Shown in pieces: positions 27,785 to 37,110 of a stretch of DNA of 44,454 bases. The stretch is taken from assembly GCF_000349205.1 (NCBI RefSeq), contig NZ_APHR01000021.1, forward strand, positions 1 through 44,454, written 5' to 3'. The stretch's first letter is position 1. The number at the start of each line of letters is the position of its first letter. Origin of the DNA: Methylophaga lonarensis MPL (GTDB lineage Bacteria > Pseudomonadota > Gammaproteobacteria > Nitrosococcales > Methylophagaceae). Made by a program: the position numbers and the translations under genes. The notes under the pieces were generated by a model. The model did no database searches and was not told where the DNA came from. It was given only the letters and a program-made list of their open reading frames with translations.

Positions 27785-29197
27785 ATGGCTTTAGAAATGG
27801 CGGCTCCATTTGCCGAGCAGGTGACGCTCAACATGCTCGTGCAAAATCTGGTGTATGCCTCCGGTACGGTGGGGGCAATATTTGTAGTAATCGGCTTGTT
27901 GTTAATCGATGTAGGCGGCGTGCGGAGACGAAATGCCTTTAATGCGACCGTCGAAAAAATGGTCGGCTTTTTTATCAGCTTCGCGACCTACTTCCTGATT
28001 GGTTTTGCTTTTTGGGCGGCGCAGTACTACATCATGGAAGGCTATACGCTGACTGACTCGATTATGGACTGGTGGGCTGGCGGAGCCATGGTGAACTCAA
28101 TGGCGCATACCGTTGATCCTGCGGTGTTCCCTGGTTTGAATAACTTCCAGATCTTTGTGTTCTTCCTGGCCTGCTTTGCCGGCATCATTAGTGTGTTGTT
28201 GCACTTTGCCGTTTCAGAGCGGATGAAACCGTCTGCGTATTACATCTCGGCATTTGTCGCGACTTTGGTCTCTTCGGTATTGAGTTGGTGGACCTGGGGT
28301 TCTGTGGGACCACTGACCAATATGGGCTTTCATGACTTTTTCGGTGTTGGTTTTGTTTATCTGTTCCCGGCCGGAATGGCGTTTGTGTTTATCCGTAAAC
28401 TGGGTGCCCGTCCGGGTATGTACACCGCACAGGGTGCGGTGACTGAATATCGTCCACCTAACCTTGGTTTGCTTACCACAGGCGTAATGACTATTTTTGC
28501 AGGGCTGCCAATGGTCATTCTCTCGTGTCTGTTTTTCTTTGACCCTGAGGCGCTTGCGGTGAGTGTAACCATGGCGGATACCAGTGTGGGTATCGCATTT
28601 AACAACTACGGTGCAGCTTGGGCCGGTGGTGCAATCATGGGTGCAATTCTGGCCTATTCAACCCGCAAGTACAGTTATTTGTTGCTTGGGCCTTTGGCGG
28701 GCTATGTCGCGGGTGCATCAGGCTTTGATGTGTATGTGCCATGGCAAATGTTCCTGGTGGCGCTCGGTGCTCCGGTGGTGGCCTACCTGGTTTACGAGTT
28801 CATGAAAAAACGTCATATCGATGAGCATAAGTTGCTGCCTTTATTTGCCGGTGCCGGTTCTTATGGCCTGATCATGGTCGGTATCGTCAATGCCGGTACA
28901 CCGCACGCAGGCTATCTTGGTTTTGAGGATGGTCCGTATGCATTTCAGCACAGCCAAATCGGTGTCACCATGCAGTTGGTCGGTGTAGTGGTTTCTCTGG
29001 GACTGGGTATGATCACCGCCTGGGTGCTGTCGTTTGTGTTTGAACACACTATCGGCATGCGAGTCAGTGATGCGGCTCAAATCGAAGGGCTTGATAAAGA
29101 ATACTGGGACATCGAACCCGATGTTGAAACCAGTATCGAACAAGCCGGTCGTAACGGTGCCAGTACGGCGACCACCACGGCTAATGCGGTTGCCTGA
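27785..29197 (+). CDS. Divergent Amt-like transporter lacking the twin pore histidines
   Basis: The 470-residue protein has about eleven membrane segments and the Amt landmark W-T-W-G...N-M-G-F-H-D-F-F-G, where Asp184 matches AmtB Asp160. At the position of AmtB His168 it has Tyr192 (spacing of eight kept). The second His region reads GFDVYVPWQMF, with no His near residue 320. Normal Amt proteins keep both histidines. The gene has its own control region and terminator and follows a NarX/NarL-like pair. Transport of methylammonium or larger methylated ammonium ions is a plausible inference; sensing is an alternative. ATG 27785 follows AAGGAA. Confidence 0.72.
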   Translation: MALEMAAPFAEQVTLNMLVQNLVYASGTVGAIFVVIGLLLIDVGGVRRRNAFNATVEKMVGFFISFATYFLIGFAFWAAQYYIMEGYTLTDSIMDWWAGGAMVNSMAHTVDPAVFPGLNNFQIFVFFLACFAGIISVLLHFAVSERMKPSAYYISAFVATLVSSVLSWWTWGSVGPLTNMGFHDFFGVGFVYLFPAGMAFVFIRKLGARPGMYTAQGAVTEYRPPNLGLLTTGVMTIFAGLPMVILSCLFFFDPEALAVSVTMADTSVGIAFNNYGAAWAGGAIMGAILAYSTRKYSYLLLGPLAGYVAGASGFDVYVPWQMFLVALGAPVVAYLVYEFMKKRHIDEHKLLPLFAGAGSYGLIMVGIVNAGTPHAGYLGFEDGPYAFQHSQIGVTMQLVGVVVSLGLGMITAWVLSFVFEHTIGMRVSDAAQIEGLDKEYWDIEPDVETSIEQAGRNGASTATTTANAVA

Positions 29198-29214
29198 GCT
29201 TTAACAGGCGATAC

Positions 29215-29230
29215 AGACCTCTAGAGGTCT
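29215..29230. other. Perfect 16-bp palindrome after the Amt-like gene
   Basis: AGACCTCTAGAGGTCT lies 17 bases after the stop codon and just before the terminator. It may be part of the 3'-end structure. Confidence 0.4.
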
Positions 29231-29237
29231 GCCCATC

Positions 29238-29266
29238 AAAATTCCGGCTTCGGCCGGAATTTTTTT
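29238..29266 (+). terminator. Rho-independent terminator after the Amt-like gene
   Basis: AAAATTCCGGC pairs with GCCGGAATTTT around TTCG and runs into T's. A standard terminator. Confidence 0.92.
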
Positions 29267-29327
29267 GCCTCGAAAACACAGGCCTCATCAACACGAGGCT
29301 TGTTCAACCAGTGTTGCTCGGTCAGCT

Positions 29328-29828
29328 TCAATCCTGCCGAGTCAGTGCATACCAGCCACGTTGACCCATACAGCTCATCACGCCACGGGTGACACGACTC
29401 ATATTGGCGGCCGTTTCATGGCCTTCGCCTAACTCATTGACACATTGTTGGCCGTCTTGCATCAGTGCCTCAGGGCCTGCGCCCATTTTCCACCATGAAC
29501 TTATCTCAATCATTTCCAGAGGATCCTGACTGCTGTCCGGCTCGGGAATACGGGCATCCACCACGCTTTTGGGAGAGATGGTCGCTGCACTTCTGCCGAT
29601 CAGTGATTGACTGGGGCTGACTGTGATCCAGCCTTTTTCTTGTAGACATTGATCAATCGCCGTCGCCGAGCTTGAGCCTGTTTCACATTGCCGTTTGGCA
29701 TCTTGAAAATCAGCGCCAGTGGCACCGCGTTTGTAACTGAGTTCGCCGCCACAGCCTGTGAGCAGCAACAGACCGCTGAAACTGATAATGCCGACGAATT
29801 GGCGCATCGACTTGTTTGCAATGTGCAT
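29328..29828 (-). CDS. Predicted lipoprotein of unknown function
   Basis: The 166-residue protein has a lipoprotein signal: a short N-terminal region, hydrophobic GIISFSGLLLL, and lipobox LLTGC near residue 22-26. The mature part has several Cys, including QCETG, QCLQEKGW, QCVNE and SCMGQRGW, giving two similar C..(E/Q)KGW/QRGW segments. GGGAGG precedes the ATG at 29828. It is divergent from fmdC with a 215-base gap. I do not recognise a functional family. Confidence 0.65.
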   Translation of the reverse strand: MHIANKSMRQFVGIISFSGLLLLTGCGGELSYKRGATGADFQDAKRQCETGSSSATAIDQCLQEKGWITVSPSQSLIGRSAATISPKSVVDARIPEPDSSQDPLEMIEISSWWKMGAGPEALMQDGQQCVNELGEGHETAANMSRVTRGVMSCMGQRGWYALTRQD

Positions 29829-30043
29829 GGTTGACCTCCCTTGACTGGTCTCCGGATTGGCTGACCCGGTCAGCGTAACGTAAACCGGCCAAACCGCTTC
29901 TACGCAATTTGACGTATTTAAGCCTCAGTGCCCCCTGACTAGTATGACTCTCGAAGTTTCGGTTGAGCACATCGTGGTGATTCAACCCAAAAATGCTTGC
30001 GTTCATTCAAGTTTTTTCTGCGTTGTTTTCACAGAGGTGGCAC

Positions 30044-31171
30044 ATGAAACATTTAAACAAACTGGCTTGGTCGGTGGCTTTGGCAACGACCGCGACATTG
30101 ACCCCGGTCATGTCATCCCATGCCGCGGGCACCATTACTTTTGGTGAAGATCGATACATCAGTCTGGGCTTTGGCATGCGAGGCAGCTACAGCCGTGTTG
30201 AAGATGGAGCGGGTAATGGCTCTTCCTATTCCAATGACTTCAGTCTGGACAGCGGTCGTATTTACTTGTCCGGGTCTTTGAACAAGTACATCAAGGGTAT
30301 GCTCAATACCGAAAAAGACATTGCCGGTCAGGGCTTTCAGGTGATTGATGCGGTGGGTATTTTTCAGATGACGCCGGACATCAGCATTTGGGCAGGTCGC
30401 TTTCTGTCACCAAGTGATCGGGCCAATATGGCTGGCCCCTATTACTCGCTTGGCGGTGGTTACTGGGCCGGTATTGCCTCACGTTATGGTTTTAATGGTG
30501 GTTACATCGGCCGTGATGACGGTGTGGCCCTGGTAGCAACGGCTTTTGACCAGCGTCTTGCCTATTCCTTTGGTGCCTTTGAGGGCAATACTGCATTTCA
30601 GATAGCACCCGTGGCAGATGAGGTCGAAAGTGCCAGAGGTTCTGATGGCTTGATGTATGCCGGTCGTTTGCAATACAGCTTCTGGGATACCGAGCCCGGT
30701 TACTACGGCACCGGTAATTACCTGGGTACCAAAGATATTTTCACCATCGGTATCGCTGGCCGCAGTCAGAAAAATGGTGCAGTTTCGGCGACTGATCAGG
30801 GTCAATACTACTCATACAGTGCTGACTTGCTGATCGAAAAACAGAATGTCGGCCCGGGCGCCGTGTCCTTCGAAGCCGCCTATTACCGTTATGACACCGA
30901 CAAAGTCTTCCGTAGTGAGGAAGGTAAAGCCTACTCAGCCGGTGCCGGTTATATCTTCAACGAAAAAGTCGGTTGGGGACAGATTCAACCCTTTGTTCGC
31001 TACCAGCGTTTTGATGCCGACAACAACATCGATCTGAGACAGACCGACCTGGGCGTCGCCTACATCATCGACGGTTACAACGCCCAAATCTCCGGTGTGT
31101 ATTCCCATTTGAAAGAAACCAGCCAATCGAACACAGACAGTTTCTTTGTGACGTTGCAGTTGCAGTTCTGA
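30044..31171 (+). CDS. fmdC: Outer-membrane porin of the short-chain amide/urea system
   Basis: The 375-residue protein has a signal peptide ending near SSHAAG (about residue 28), then a beta-barrel sequence with many alternating aromatic residues, ending in Phe (VTLQLQF). The pattern resembles phosphate-selective-type porins. In Methylophilus methylotrophus, an amide- and urea-induced porin FmdC is encoded with formamidase FmdA and FmdB; here the same order fmdC-fmdA-fmdB is seen. ATG 30044 has GAGGTGG upstream. The identity rests on fold and gene order more than on direct sequence comparison. Confidence 0.78.
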   Translation: MKHLNKLAWSVALATTATLTPVMSSHAAGTITFGEDRYISLGFGMRGSYSRVEDGAGNGSSYSNDFSLDSGRIYLSGSLNKYIKGMLNTEKDIAGQGFQVIDAVGIFQMTPDISIWAGRFLSPSDRANMAGPYYSLGGGYWAGIASRYGFNGGYIGRDDGVALVATAFDQRLAYSFGAFEGNTAFQIAPVADEVESARGSDGLMYAGRLQYSFWDTEPGYYGTGNYLGTKDIFTIGIAGRSQKNGAVSATDQGQYYSYSADLLIEKQNVGPGAVSFEAAYYRYDTDKVFRSEEGKAYSAGAGYIFNEKVGWGQIQPFVRYQRFDADNNIDLRQTDLGVAYIIDGYNAQISGVYSHLKETSQSNTDSFFVTLQLQF

Positions 31172-31214
31172 TATTGCAGCGGCGCTATTTGCCCAGCAAA
31201 AGCAGGAGGAAGAG

Positions 31215-32437
31215 ATGAAAACCCTAGTAAAGCTTGATTTAGACAAAAAACCCTGGGAACAGGATGGTCAGATTCACAATCGCTGGCACCCTGATCTACC
31301 GATGATTGCCATGGTTAAACCGGGCGATGAATTCCGGGTGGAATGCATGGACTGGACCGGTGGCCAGATTGGTAACAATGACAGTGCCAACGATATTCGT
31401 GATGTCGATCTGCTTCAGGTGCATTACCTGAGCGGACCGATTGGGGTTGAGGGTGCCGAGCCTGGCGACCTGATGGTGGTGGATATCCTGGATGTCGGCA
31501 CTTTCGAGGACTCGCAGTGGGGCTTCAATGCCTTCTTCGCCAAGGAAAATGGCGGTGGTTTTCTGACTGAACATTTTCCGGAAGCCCGAAAATCCATTTG
31601 GGACTTTCATGGCATTTATACCACTTCACGTCATGTGCCAACGTCAAGTTTGCCGGGGTGATGCATCCAGGCCTGATTGGTTGTTTGCCATCCCGCGAGC
31701 TACTGGAAAACTGGAACAAGCGTGAAGCCGAGCTGATTGCGTCTGATTCCGAGAGAGTGCCACCTTTGGCCTTGCCACCTAATGAGCAGGCAGCCGTGAT
31801 GGGTCGTCTCAAGGGCGATGCCGCAGCCGCAGCCGCCAAAGAAGGGGCGCGTACTGTGCCGCCACGTGAACACGGTGGTAACTGCGATATCAAGGATCTG
31901 ACCAAGGGTTCGAGAATTTATTTCCCGGTCTATGTCAAGGATGGCGGCCTGTCGATGGGCGATCTGCACTTCTCACAAGGTGATGGCGAAATCACCTTCT
32001 GTGGTGCTATTGAAATGGCGGGTTACCTGGATATCAAGGTCAGTCTTATCAAAGATGGCGTTAAGAAATACGGCATCAAAAATCCGCTGTTCAAGAACAG
32101 CCCATTAACGCCTACCTACAACGATTATCTGATCTTTGAAGGCATTTCGGTGGATGAGCAAAACAAGCAGCATTATCTGGATGTGCATGTCGCCTATCGT
32201 CAGGCCTGTTTGAATGCCATCGAGTATCTGAAGAAATTTGGCTACACCGGCGAACAGGCGCTCTCCATTCTGGGTACTGCACCCGTGCAAGGCCATATCA
32301 GCGGTGTGGTGGATATTCCAAACGCCTGTGCCACTTTGTGGTTGCCGACTGAGATCTTTGACTTTGATTTGCACCCCAGTGTGGACGGTCCGGTGAATTT
32401 TGTCACACCGGGCAAAGATCTCAGTATCGCGACATAG
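31215..32437 (+). CDS. fmdA: Formamidase, frameshifted in this sequence
   Basis: Read across one frameshift the protein is about 407 residues, as in known formamidases of the FmdA/AmdA (acetamidase/formamidase) family. Motifs include VKPGDEFRVECMDWTGGQIGNND near residue 35, HYLSGPIGVEGAEPGDLMVVDI near 75, KFAGVMHPGLIGCLP near 145 and HGGNCDIKDLTKGSRIYFPV near 220. The first frame ends at 31661. Adding one C to the CC at 31638-31639 joins SRHVP to NVKFAGV. It hydrolyses formamide to formate and ammonia. It sits 43 bases after fmdC, with AGGAGG before the ATG. Confidence 0.85.
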
Positions 32438-32450
32438 CAGGGGAATCAAG

Positions 32451-32795
32451 ATGCCCTTATACGACTATCGGTGTGAGCAGTGCGGCACATTCACTGCGTT
32501 GCGAAAAATGCACCAGGCAGGCGATGACATCACATGTGATTGTGGCTTGCCAGCAAGACGTGTGGTGACAGCGCCTCATCTGGCACTGATGGACGGTGCA
32601 ACCCGGATTGCGATGGCCAGAAACGAAAAGTCGGCTGACTCGCCGAGACTGGCGCGTCGTTCAAGCTGTGGTTGCACCGGGGCACACACCTGCAAGACTG
32701 ATTCTTCTGCAAGTTCCAAGCACCAGGAAGGCAATAGCACGGGCCTGAAAATGCAGACCAAGAAAACCGCGAGACCTTGGATGCTCGGACATTGA
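32451..32795 (+). CDS. fmdB: FmdB zinc-ribbon protein
   Basis: The 114-residue protein begins MPLYDYRCEQCGTFTALRKM, with a second Cys pair in CDCGLPARRVVTAP: the FmdB zinc-ribbon signature. FmdB was proposed as a regulator of the amide genes in Methylophilus. The longer C-terminal part has CGCTGAHTC and is otherwise low in order. GGGGAA lies upstream of ATG 32451, which is 13 bases after fmdA. Confidence 0.88.
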   Translation: MPLYDYRCEQCGTFTALRKMHQAGDDITCDCGLPARRVVTAPHLALMDGATRIAMARNEKSADSPRLARRSSCGCTGAHTCKTDSSASSKHQEGNSTGLKMQTKKTARPWMLGH

Positions 32796-32853
32796 ATTTC
32801 CCAACACACTGAACAGCGCCGTTCACACCATTCATTCCAACAGGAGATAGACG

Positions 32854-34107
32854 ATGAAATATTTCAGTCGACGGAAATTTCTGGGTAAAACCAGCAATTT
32901 AATAGGGGCCATGCTTGCTGCTGGTCTGATAAGTACCAGTGTTATGGCTACAGAGTTTCCCACCGCCGAGGTGAACACGACCGGACTTGCGGTGACCGAT
33001 GACACAGTGACCGTGGGTATTTTGCACTCACTCACCGGCACCATGGCGATCAGTGAAACCGGCGCACAGGAAGCTGAAAGGCTTGCTATCAAACAAATCA
33101 ACGAATCCGGCGGTATTCTCGGTCGGCAAATTCGTGTCATTCGCGAAGATGGTGCCAGTGACTGGCCAACCTTTGCCGAAAAAGCTCGCAAATTACTGAT
33201 CAATGACAAGGTGGCGGCAGTATTCGGCTGCTGGACTTCAGCATCGCGCAAAGCAGTGTTACCCGTCTTTGAGCAGCATAACGGCATTCTCTATTACCCG
33301 ACATTTTATGAAGGTCTTGAACAGTCGAAAAACGTGATTTACACCGGTCAGGAAGCGACACAGCAGATTCTGGCAGGGCTTGACTGGGTTGCCGAAGAAA
33401 AAGGTGCCAAAACCTATTTCCTGATTGGTTCAGATTATATCTGGCCCAGAACCTCAATGAAAATTGCTCGTATCCATATTGAACAGGTACTCGGTGGTCG
33501 AGTGGTCGGTGAAGAATACAAGCCACTTGGGGATACCCAGTTCGGTTCTATCATCAACCGTATTCGTCTGAGAAAACCGGATGTGATTTTTGCAGCGGTG
33601 GTGGGTGGCAGTAACGTTGCCTGGTTCAGACAGTTGAATGCTGCCGGTATTAACTCAGACAACCAGACCTTGCTGACACTGTCGGTGACAGAAGACGAAG
33701 TGCTGGGTATCGGCGGTGAAAACCTGGAAGGCTTTTACTCAGTCATGAAGTATTTCCAAAGCCTGGATAACCCCAACAACAAAGCATTTGTTGAAGCCTT
33801 CAAGGCTGAATACGGTGAAGACAGCGTTATCGGTGACGTAACTCAAGCGGCGTATCTGGGCCCTTGGTTGTGGAAAGCGGCCGTCGAAAAAGCCGGCAGC
33901 TTTGATATCGACAAGATCGTGGAAGTTTCCAGAACCGGTGAAATCGAGTTGGATACAGCACCTGAAGGTTATGTCCGACTGCATCCGAATCATCACTTGT
34001 GGAGTTACACCCGTATCGGTAAGTGGAATCGTGATGGCCAGGCAACCGTGGTCTATGAATCTCCAGAGCTGATCGAACCAAATCCATTCCCAGAAGGCTA
34101 CCAATAG
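32854..34107 (+). CDS. fmdD: Amide/urea ABC transporter substrate-binding protein
   Basis: The 417-residue protein is of the UrtA/FmdD group: VTVGILHSLTGTMAISETGAQEAERLAIKQINESGGILGRQIR in residues 50-95, AVFGCWTSASRKAVLPVFE, LLYYPTFYEGLEQS-like ILYYPTFYEG, and FIIGSDYIWPRT-like FLIGSDYIWPRT. The N-terminus SRRKFLG is a twin-arginine (Tat) signal motif, followed by a hydrophobic stretch and a cut near MATEF. AGGAG precedes the ATG. It feeds the importer encoded by the next four genes; formamide, acetamide or urea are the expected ligands. Confidence 0.88.
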   Translation: MKYFSRRKFLGKTSNLIGAMLAAGLISTSVMATEFPTAEVNTTGLAVTDDTVTVGILHSLTGTMAISETGAQEAERLAIKQINESGGILGRQIRVIREDGASDWPTFAEKARKLLINDKVAAVFGCWTSASRKAVLPVFEQHNGILYYPTFYEGLEQSKNVIYTGQEATQQILAGLDWVAEEKGAKTYFLIGSDYIWPRTSMKIARIHIEQVLGGRVVGEEYKPLGDTQFGSIINRIRLRKPDVIFAAVVGGSNVAWFRQLNAAGINSDNQTLLTLSVTEDEVLGIGGENLEGFYSVMKYFQSLDNPNNKAFVEAFKAEYGEDSVIGDVTQAAYLGPWLWKAAVEKAGSFDIDKIVEVSRTGEIELDTAPEGYVRLHPNHHLWSYTRIGKWNRDGQATVVYESPELIEPNPFPEGYQ

Positions 34108-34121
34108 AGGCTGGTCAGTCA

Positions 34122-34160
34122 CTCAAATGCAGGCTGGTTTTTGCCAGCCTGCACTTTGAG
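34122..34160 (+). promoter_or_regulatory. Stable hairpin after the binding-protein gene
   Basis: CTCAAATGCAGGCTGG pairs with CCAGCCTGCACTTTGAG with a single bulged C. Hairpins after the binding-protein gene often stabilise its mRNA and raise its level over the permease genes. No T-run follows. Confidence 0.6.
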
Positions 34161-34217
34161 ACCCCAGTAACAGAATCGTTTCTTTGATTAATCGGTAAAT
34201 GTTTCGGAGTAACCACC

Positions 34218-35141
34218 ATGGGTGATTTTACTTTTCAGGAATTGACGTCAATCCTCGCAATGCAGGGCTTTGTCGGGATTAGCTTGTTCAGTGTGCTGTT
34301 GTTAATGGCACTGGGGCTGGCCATCATTTTCGGTCAGATGGGCGTCATCAACATGGCTCATGGTGAGTTTATGGCACTCGGTGCCTACACCACTTACATG
34401 CTTTCCATGTTTACGCGCACTCATTATCCGGAATTGATGCCGTACTACTTCTTTTTCGCCATCATCGCGTCATTTCTGGTGGCGGGTATCGTTGGCTATC
34501 TCACAGAATTTGCCTTGATAAGACATCTTTACAAACGGCCATTGGATACGCTGCTGGCCACCTGGGGCTTGAGTCTTATCATGCAGCAGATGTTTCGTAC
34601 CTTTTTTGGTTCACGCGAAGTCAGTCCGGCGTTGCCTGACTGGTTGATGGGATCCTGGATGCCTACCGATTCCATCTTTATTCCCATCAACGGCATGTTT
34701 GTATTGGGGCTGACCACGGTTGTGACTTTTGCTGTTTATTACCTGATGTACCGATCTTCCTGGGGCTTGAATGTGCGAGCTACCACCCAGAACCGTGTGA
34801 TGAGCGGTGCGGTCGGCATCAATACCAAACAAGTGGACAGGCTCACCTTTGCGCTCGGCTGCGGCATCGCTGGTATTGCAGGGGCGGCCTTTACCACCAT
34901 TGCATCAACCGGCCCGACCACAGGTTCACTTTATATTGTGGATACCTTCATGGTGGTGGTGTTTGGTGGTGCCGCCAGTCTGTTTGGCACCATTGCTTCT
35001 GCCTTCACCATTGCACAGGCGCAATCAATTCTTGAGTTCTTTATCAGTAGTTCCATGGCGAAAGTACTGACCCTGTTGACGCTGATCATCATTCTGATGA
35101 TTCGTCCTGAAGGTCTGTTTGCTTCCAAAGTCCGTAAATAA
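34218..35141 (+). CDS. fmdE: Amide/urea ABC transporter permease 1 (UrtB/LivH type)
   Basis: The 307-residue protein has about eight membrane segments and the LivH signatures LGLAIIFGQMGVINMAHGEFMALGAYTTYM near residue 35 and GVVSLFGTIA-like VVFGGAASLFGTI near 255. The segment LDTLLATWGLSLIMQQ is characteristic of the urea permease group. ATG 34218 is 110 bases after fmdD, beyond the hairpin; no strong ribosome site other than CGGAG ten bases upstream. It pairs with the next gene to form the membrane channel. Confidence 0.87.
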   Translation: MGDFTFQELTSILAMQGFVGISLFSVLLLMALGLAIIFGQMGVINMAHGEFMALGAYTTYMLSMFTRTHYPELMPYYFFFAIIASFLVAGIVGYLTEFALIRHLYKRPLDTLLATWGLSLIMQQMFRTFFGSREVSPALPDWLMGSWMPTDSIFIPINGMFVLGLTTVVTFAVYYLMYRSSWGLNVRATTQNRVMSGAVGINTKQVDRLTFALGCGIAGIAGAAFTTIASTGPTTGSLYIVDTFMVVVFGGAASLFGTIASAFTIAQAQSILEFFISSSMAKVLTLLTLIIILMIRPEGLFASKVRK

Positions 35142-35156
35142 AGCGCAGGAGATTTG

Positions 35157-36347
35157 ATGATGAACTTTTTTATTGAACGGTTTCTGGGTGGCAAGCAGGG
35201 CGCAGTGGCAATAGGAATACTGGCTTTGCTTATCCTGGTGATTTTTCCTCTGGCGCTGGATTTGTTCCGACTGAATCTGGTGGGTAAATATCTGACCTTT
35301 GCTTTTGCGGCAGTGGGATTGGTGTTGCTGTGGGGATATGGCGGTATCTTGAGCCTGGGCCAAGGGGTGTTTTTTGGACTTGGCGGCTATGCGATGGCGA
35401 TGTTTCTTAAACTGGAGGCTTCGGATCCAGAAAGTACCGCGATTCAGACCACACCGGGTATTCCTGACTTTATGGACTGGAACCAGTTGTATGAACTGCC
35501 TTGGTTCTGGGTGCCTTTTGAAAGTTTTACCTTCACGCTACTGGCCATTCTGGTGCTGCCTGCATTGTTTGCCTACATCATCGGCGTTGCCATGTTCAAA
35601 CGTCGTGTCGGTGGCGTTTACTTTGCCATCATCACGCAGGTGATTGCGGTCATCCTCACGGTATTGATTGTTGGTCAACAGGGCTTTACTGGCGGTATCA
35701 ACGGTATTACAGATCTTCGAACCTTAAATGGCTGGGATATCCGTACCGATTCGGCCAAGTACATTCTCTATTTCATCAATGCACTGTTGCTGTTGGCGGT
35801 CATCATGATCAGCCGGTTTGTGCTGACCAGCAAATTCGGTCGCTTGTTACTGGCGATGAAAGACAAAGAAGACCGGGTACGTTTTTCAGGCTATGACGTA
35901 TCCAACTTCAAAATCTTCATTTTCTGTCTGTCTGCAGTAATTTCAGCTATTGGCGGCGCCATGTTTACCCTGCAGGTGGGTTTCATGTCCCCGTCATTGC
36001 TGGGGGTAGTGCCTTCCATCGAGATGGTTATTTTTGCAGCGGTGGGTGGCCGGATGTCACTGATTGGTGTGGTCTACGGCACCTTGTTAATTAATTTTGG
36101 CAAAACCGGCTTTTCAGAAACCTTCCCCGAACTGTGGTTGTTCTTCATGGGCGGTTTGTTCATTGCGGTGGTGATGTTCTTCCCTAACGGCCTGGCTGGT
36201 ATTTACAACAAATACGTCTCGAAGCTGGCATTCCTGCAACGCTATCTGCCAGCCATCAAGCTGCCTAAGTCAAAAGCAGACACACAAAGCAATGCCTCAT
36301 CCAGTGCCTCGACCTCTGATAATGCTGCTGAAGGAGCCAAATCATGA
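35157..36347 (+). CDS. fmdF: Amide/urea ABC transporter permease 2 (UrtC/LivM type)
   Basis: The 396-residue protein shows the LivM pattern: LLWGYGGILSLGQGVFFGLGGYAMAMFLK near residue 62, YFAIITQVIAVILT, GQQGFTGGINGITDL and RLLLAMKDKEDRVRFSGYDV. The alanine- and serine-rich tail after residue 375 is low-complexity. ATG at 35157 or 35160, with AGGAG at 35147-35151, is preferred over the TTG at 35154. The stop overlaps the ATPase gene by four bases (ATGA), indicating coupling. Confidence 0.87.
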   Translation: MMNFFIERFLGGKQGAVAIGILALLILVIFPLALDLFRLNLVGKYLTFAFAAVGLVLLWGYGGILSLGQGVFFGLGGYAMAMFLKLEASDPESTAIQTTPGIPDFMDWNQLYELPWFWVPFESFTFTLLAILVLPALFAYIIGVAMFKRRVGGVYFAIITQVIAVILTVLIVGQQGFTGGINGITDLRTLNGWDIRTDSAKYILYFINALLLLAVIMISRFVLTSKFGRLLLAMKDKEDRVRFSGYDVSNFKIFIFCLSAVISAIGGAMFTLQVGFMSPSLLGVVPSIEMVIFAAVGGRMSLIGVVYGTLLINFGKTGFSETFPELWLFFMGGLFIAVVMFFPNGLAGIYNKYVSKLAFLQRYLPAIKLPKSKADTQSNASSSASTSDNAAEGAKS

Positions 36348-37090
36348 GTACCAATACAGACTTTTTGCTGGCGATTGAAGATTTGACGGTCTCGTTCGAT
36401 GGCTTCAAGGCGGTTGATTCATTGACCATGTATATCGACAAAAATGAGCTGCGAGTGATTATCGGCCCCAACGGTGCCGGAAAAACCACGCTGCTGGACT
36501 TGATCTGTGGCAAAACCAAGGCCAGTGGTGGTTCCATCCAGTTTAAAAATCAGGAAATCACCAAGCTGGTTGAGCATCAGATCACCCGGGTGGGGATCGG
36601 TCGCAAATTCCAGACGCCATCGATTTATGAAAACCTTACGGTTTATCAAAACCTTGAGGTTTCCTATTCCGAAGGACGCAGTGTATTAGGCAGCCTGTTT
36701 TTTAAATCAACGCCCAAACTGGAAGCACTGATTGAAGAGGTGGCCAGTGATATTCAGTTGACCGAGCTTCTTGACACTGAAGCGGGGGTGTTGAGTCATG
36801 GACAAAAGCAATGGCTGGAAATCGGCATGTTGCTGATGCAGGAACCGGAATTATTGATGCTGGATGAACCGGTGGCCGGTATGAGTGCCAAGGAACGTGA
36901 TGAAACGGCAGAACTATTGAACCGGCTTTGCAAGAACCGTTCGGTCATTGTGATTGAGCATGATATGGAGTTTGTGAAAAAGATTGCCCGTAAGGTGACG
37001 GTCTTGCATCAGGGCAAGATTTTGGCTGAAGGGGCGATGGAAAAGGTTCAGGCTGATGAAAAGGTCATCGAAGTTTATCTCGGTCATTGA
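36344..37090 (+). CDS. urtD: Amide/urea ABC transporter ATPase 1 (UrtD type)
   Basis: The 248-residue ATPase has Walker A GPNGAGKTTL near residue 45, the UrtD-type SVLGSLFF loop region, signature LSHGQKQWLEIGMLLMQEP near 148, and Walker B LLMLDEPVAGM near 165, then the switch His in VIEHDMEFV. SHGQKQW in the signature is typical of the urea-transporter UrtD proteins. It overlaps fmdF by four bases. Expected to power amide or urea uptake with the next ATPase. Confidence 0.9.
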   Translation: MSTNTDFLLAIEDLTVSFDGFKAVDSLTMYIDKNELRVIIGPNGAGKTTLLDLICGKTKASGGSIQFKNQEITKLVEHQITRVGIGRKFQTPSIYENLTVYQNLEVSYSEGRSVLGSLFFKSTPKLEALIEEVASDIQLTELLDTEAGVLSHGQKQWLEIGMLLMQEPELLMLDEPVAGMSAKERDETAELLNRLCKNRSVIVIEHDMEFVKKIARKVTVLHQGKILAEGAMEKVQADEKVIEVYLGH

Positions 37091-37110
37091 CTTAAACCAG
37101 GAGAAATCAC

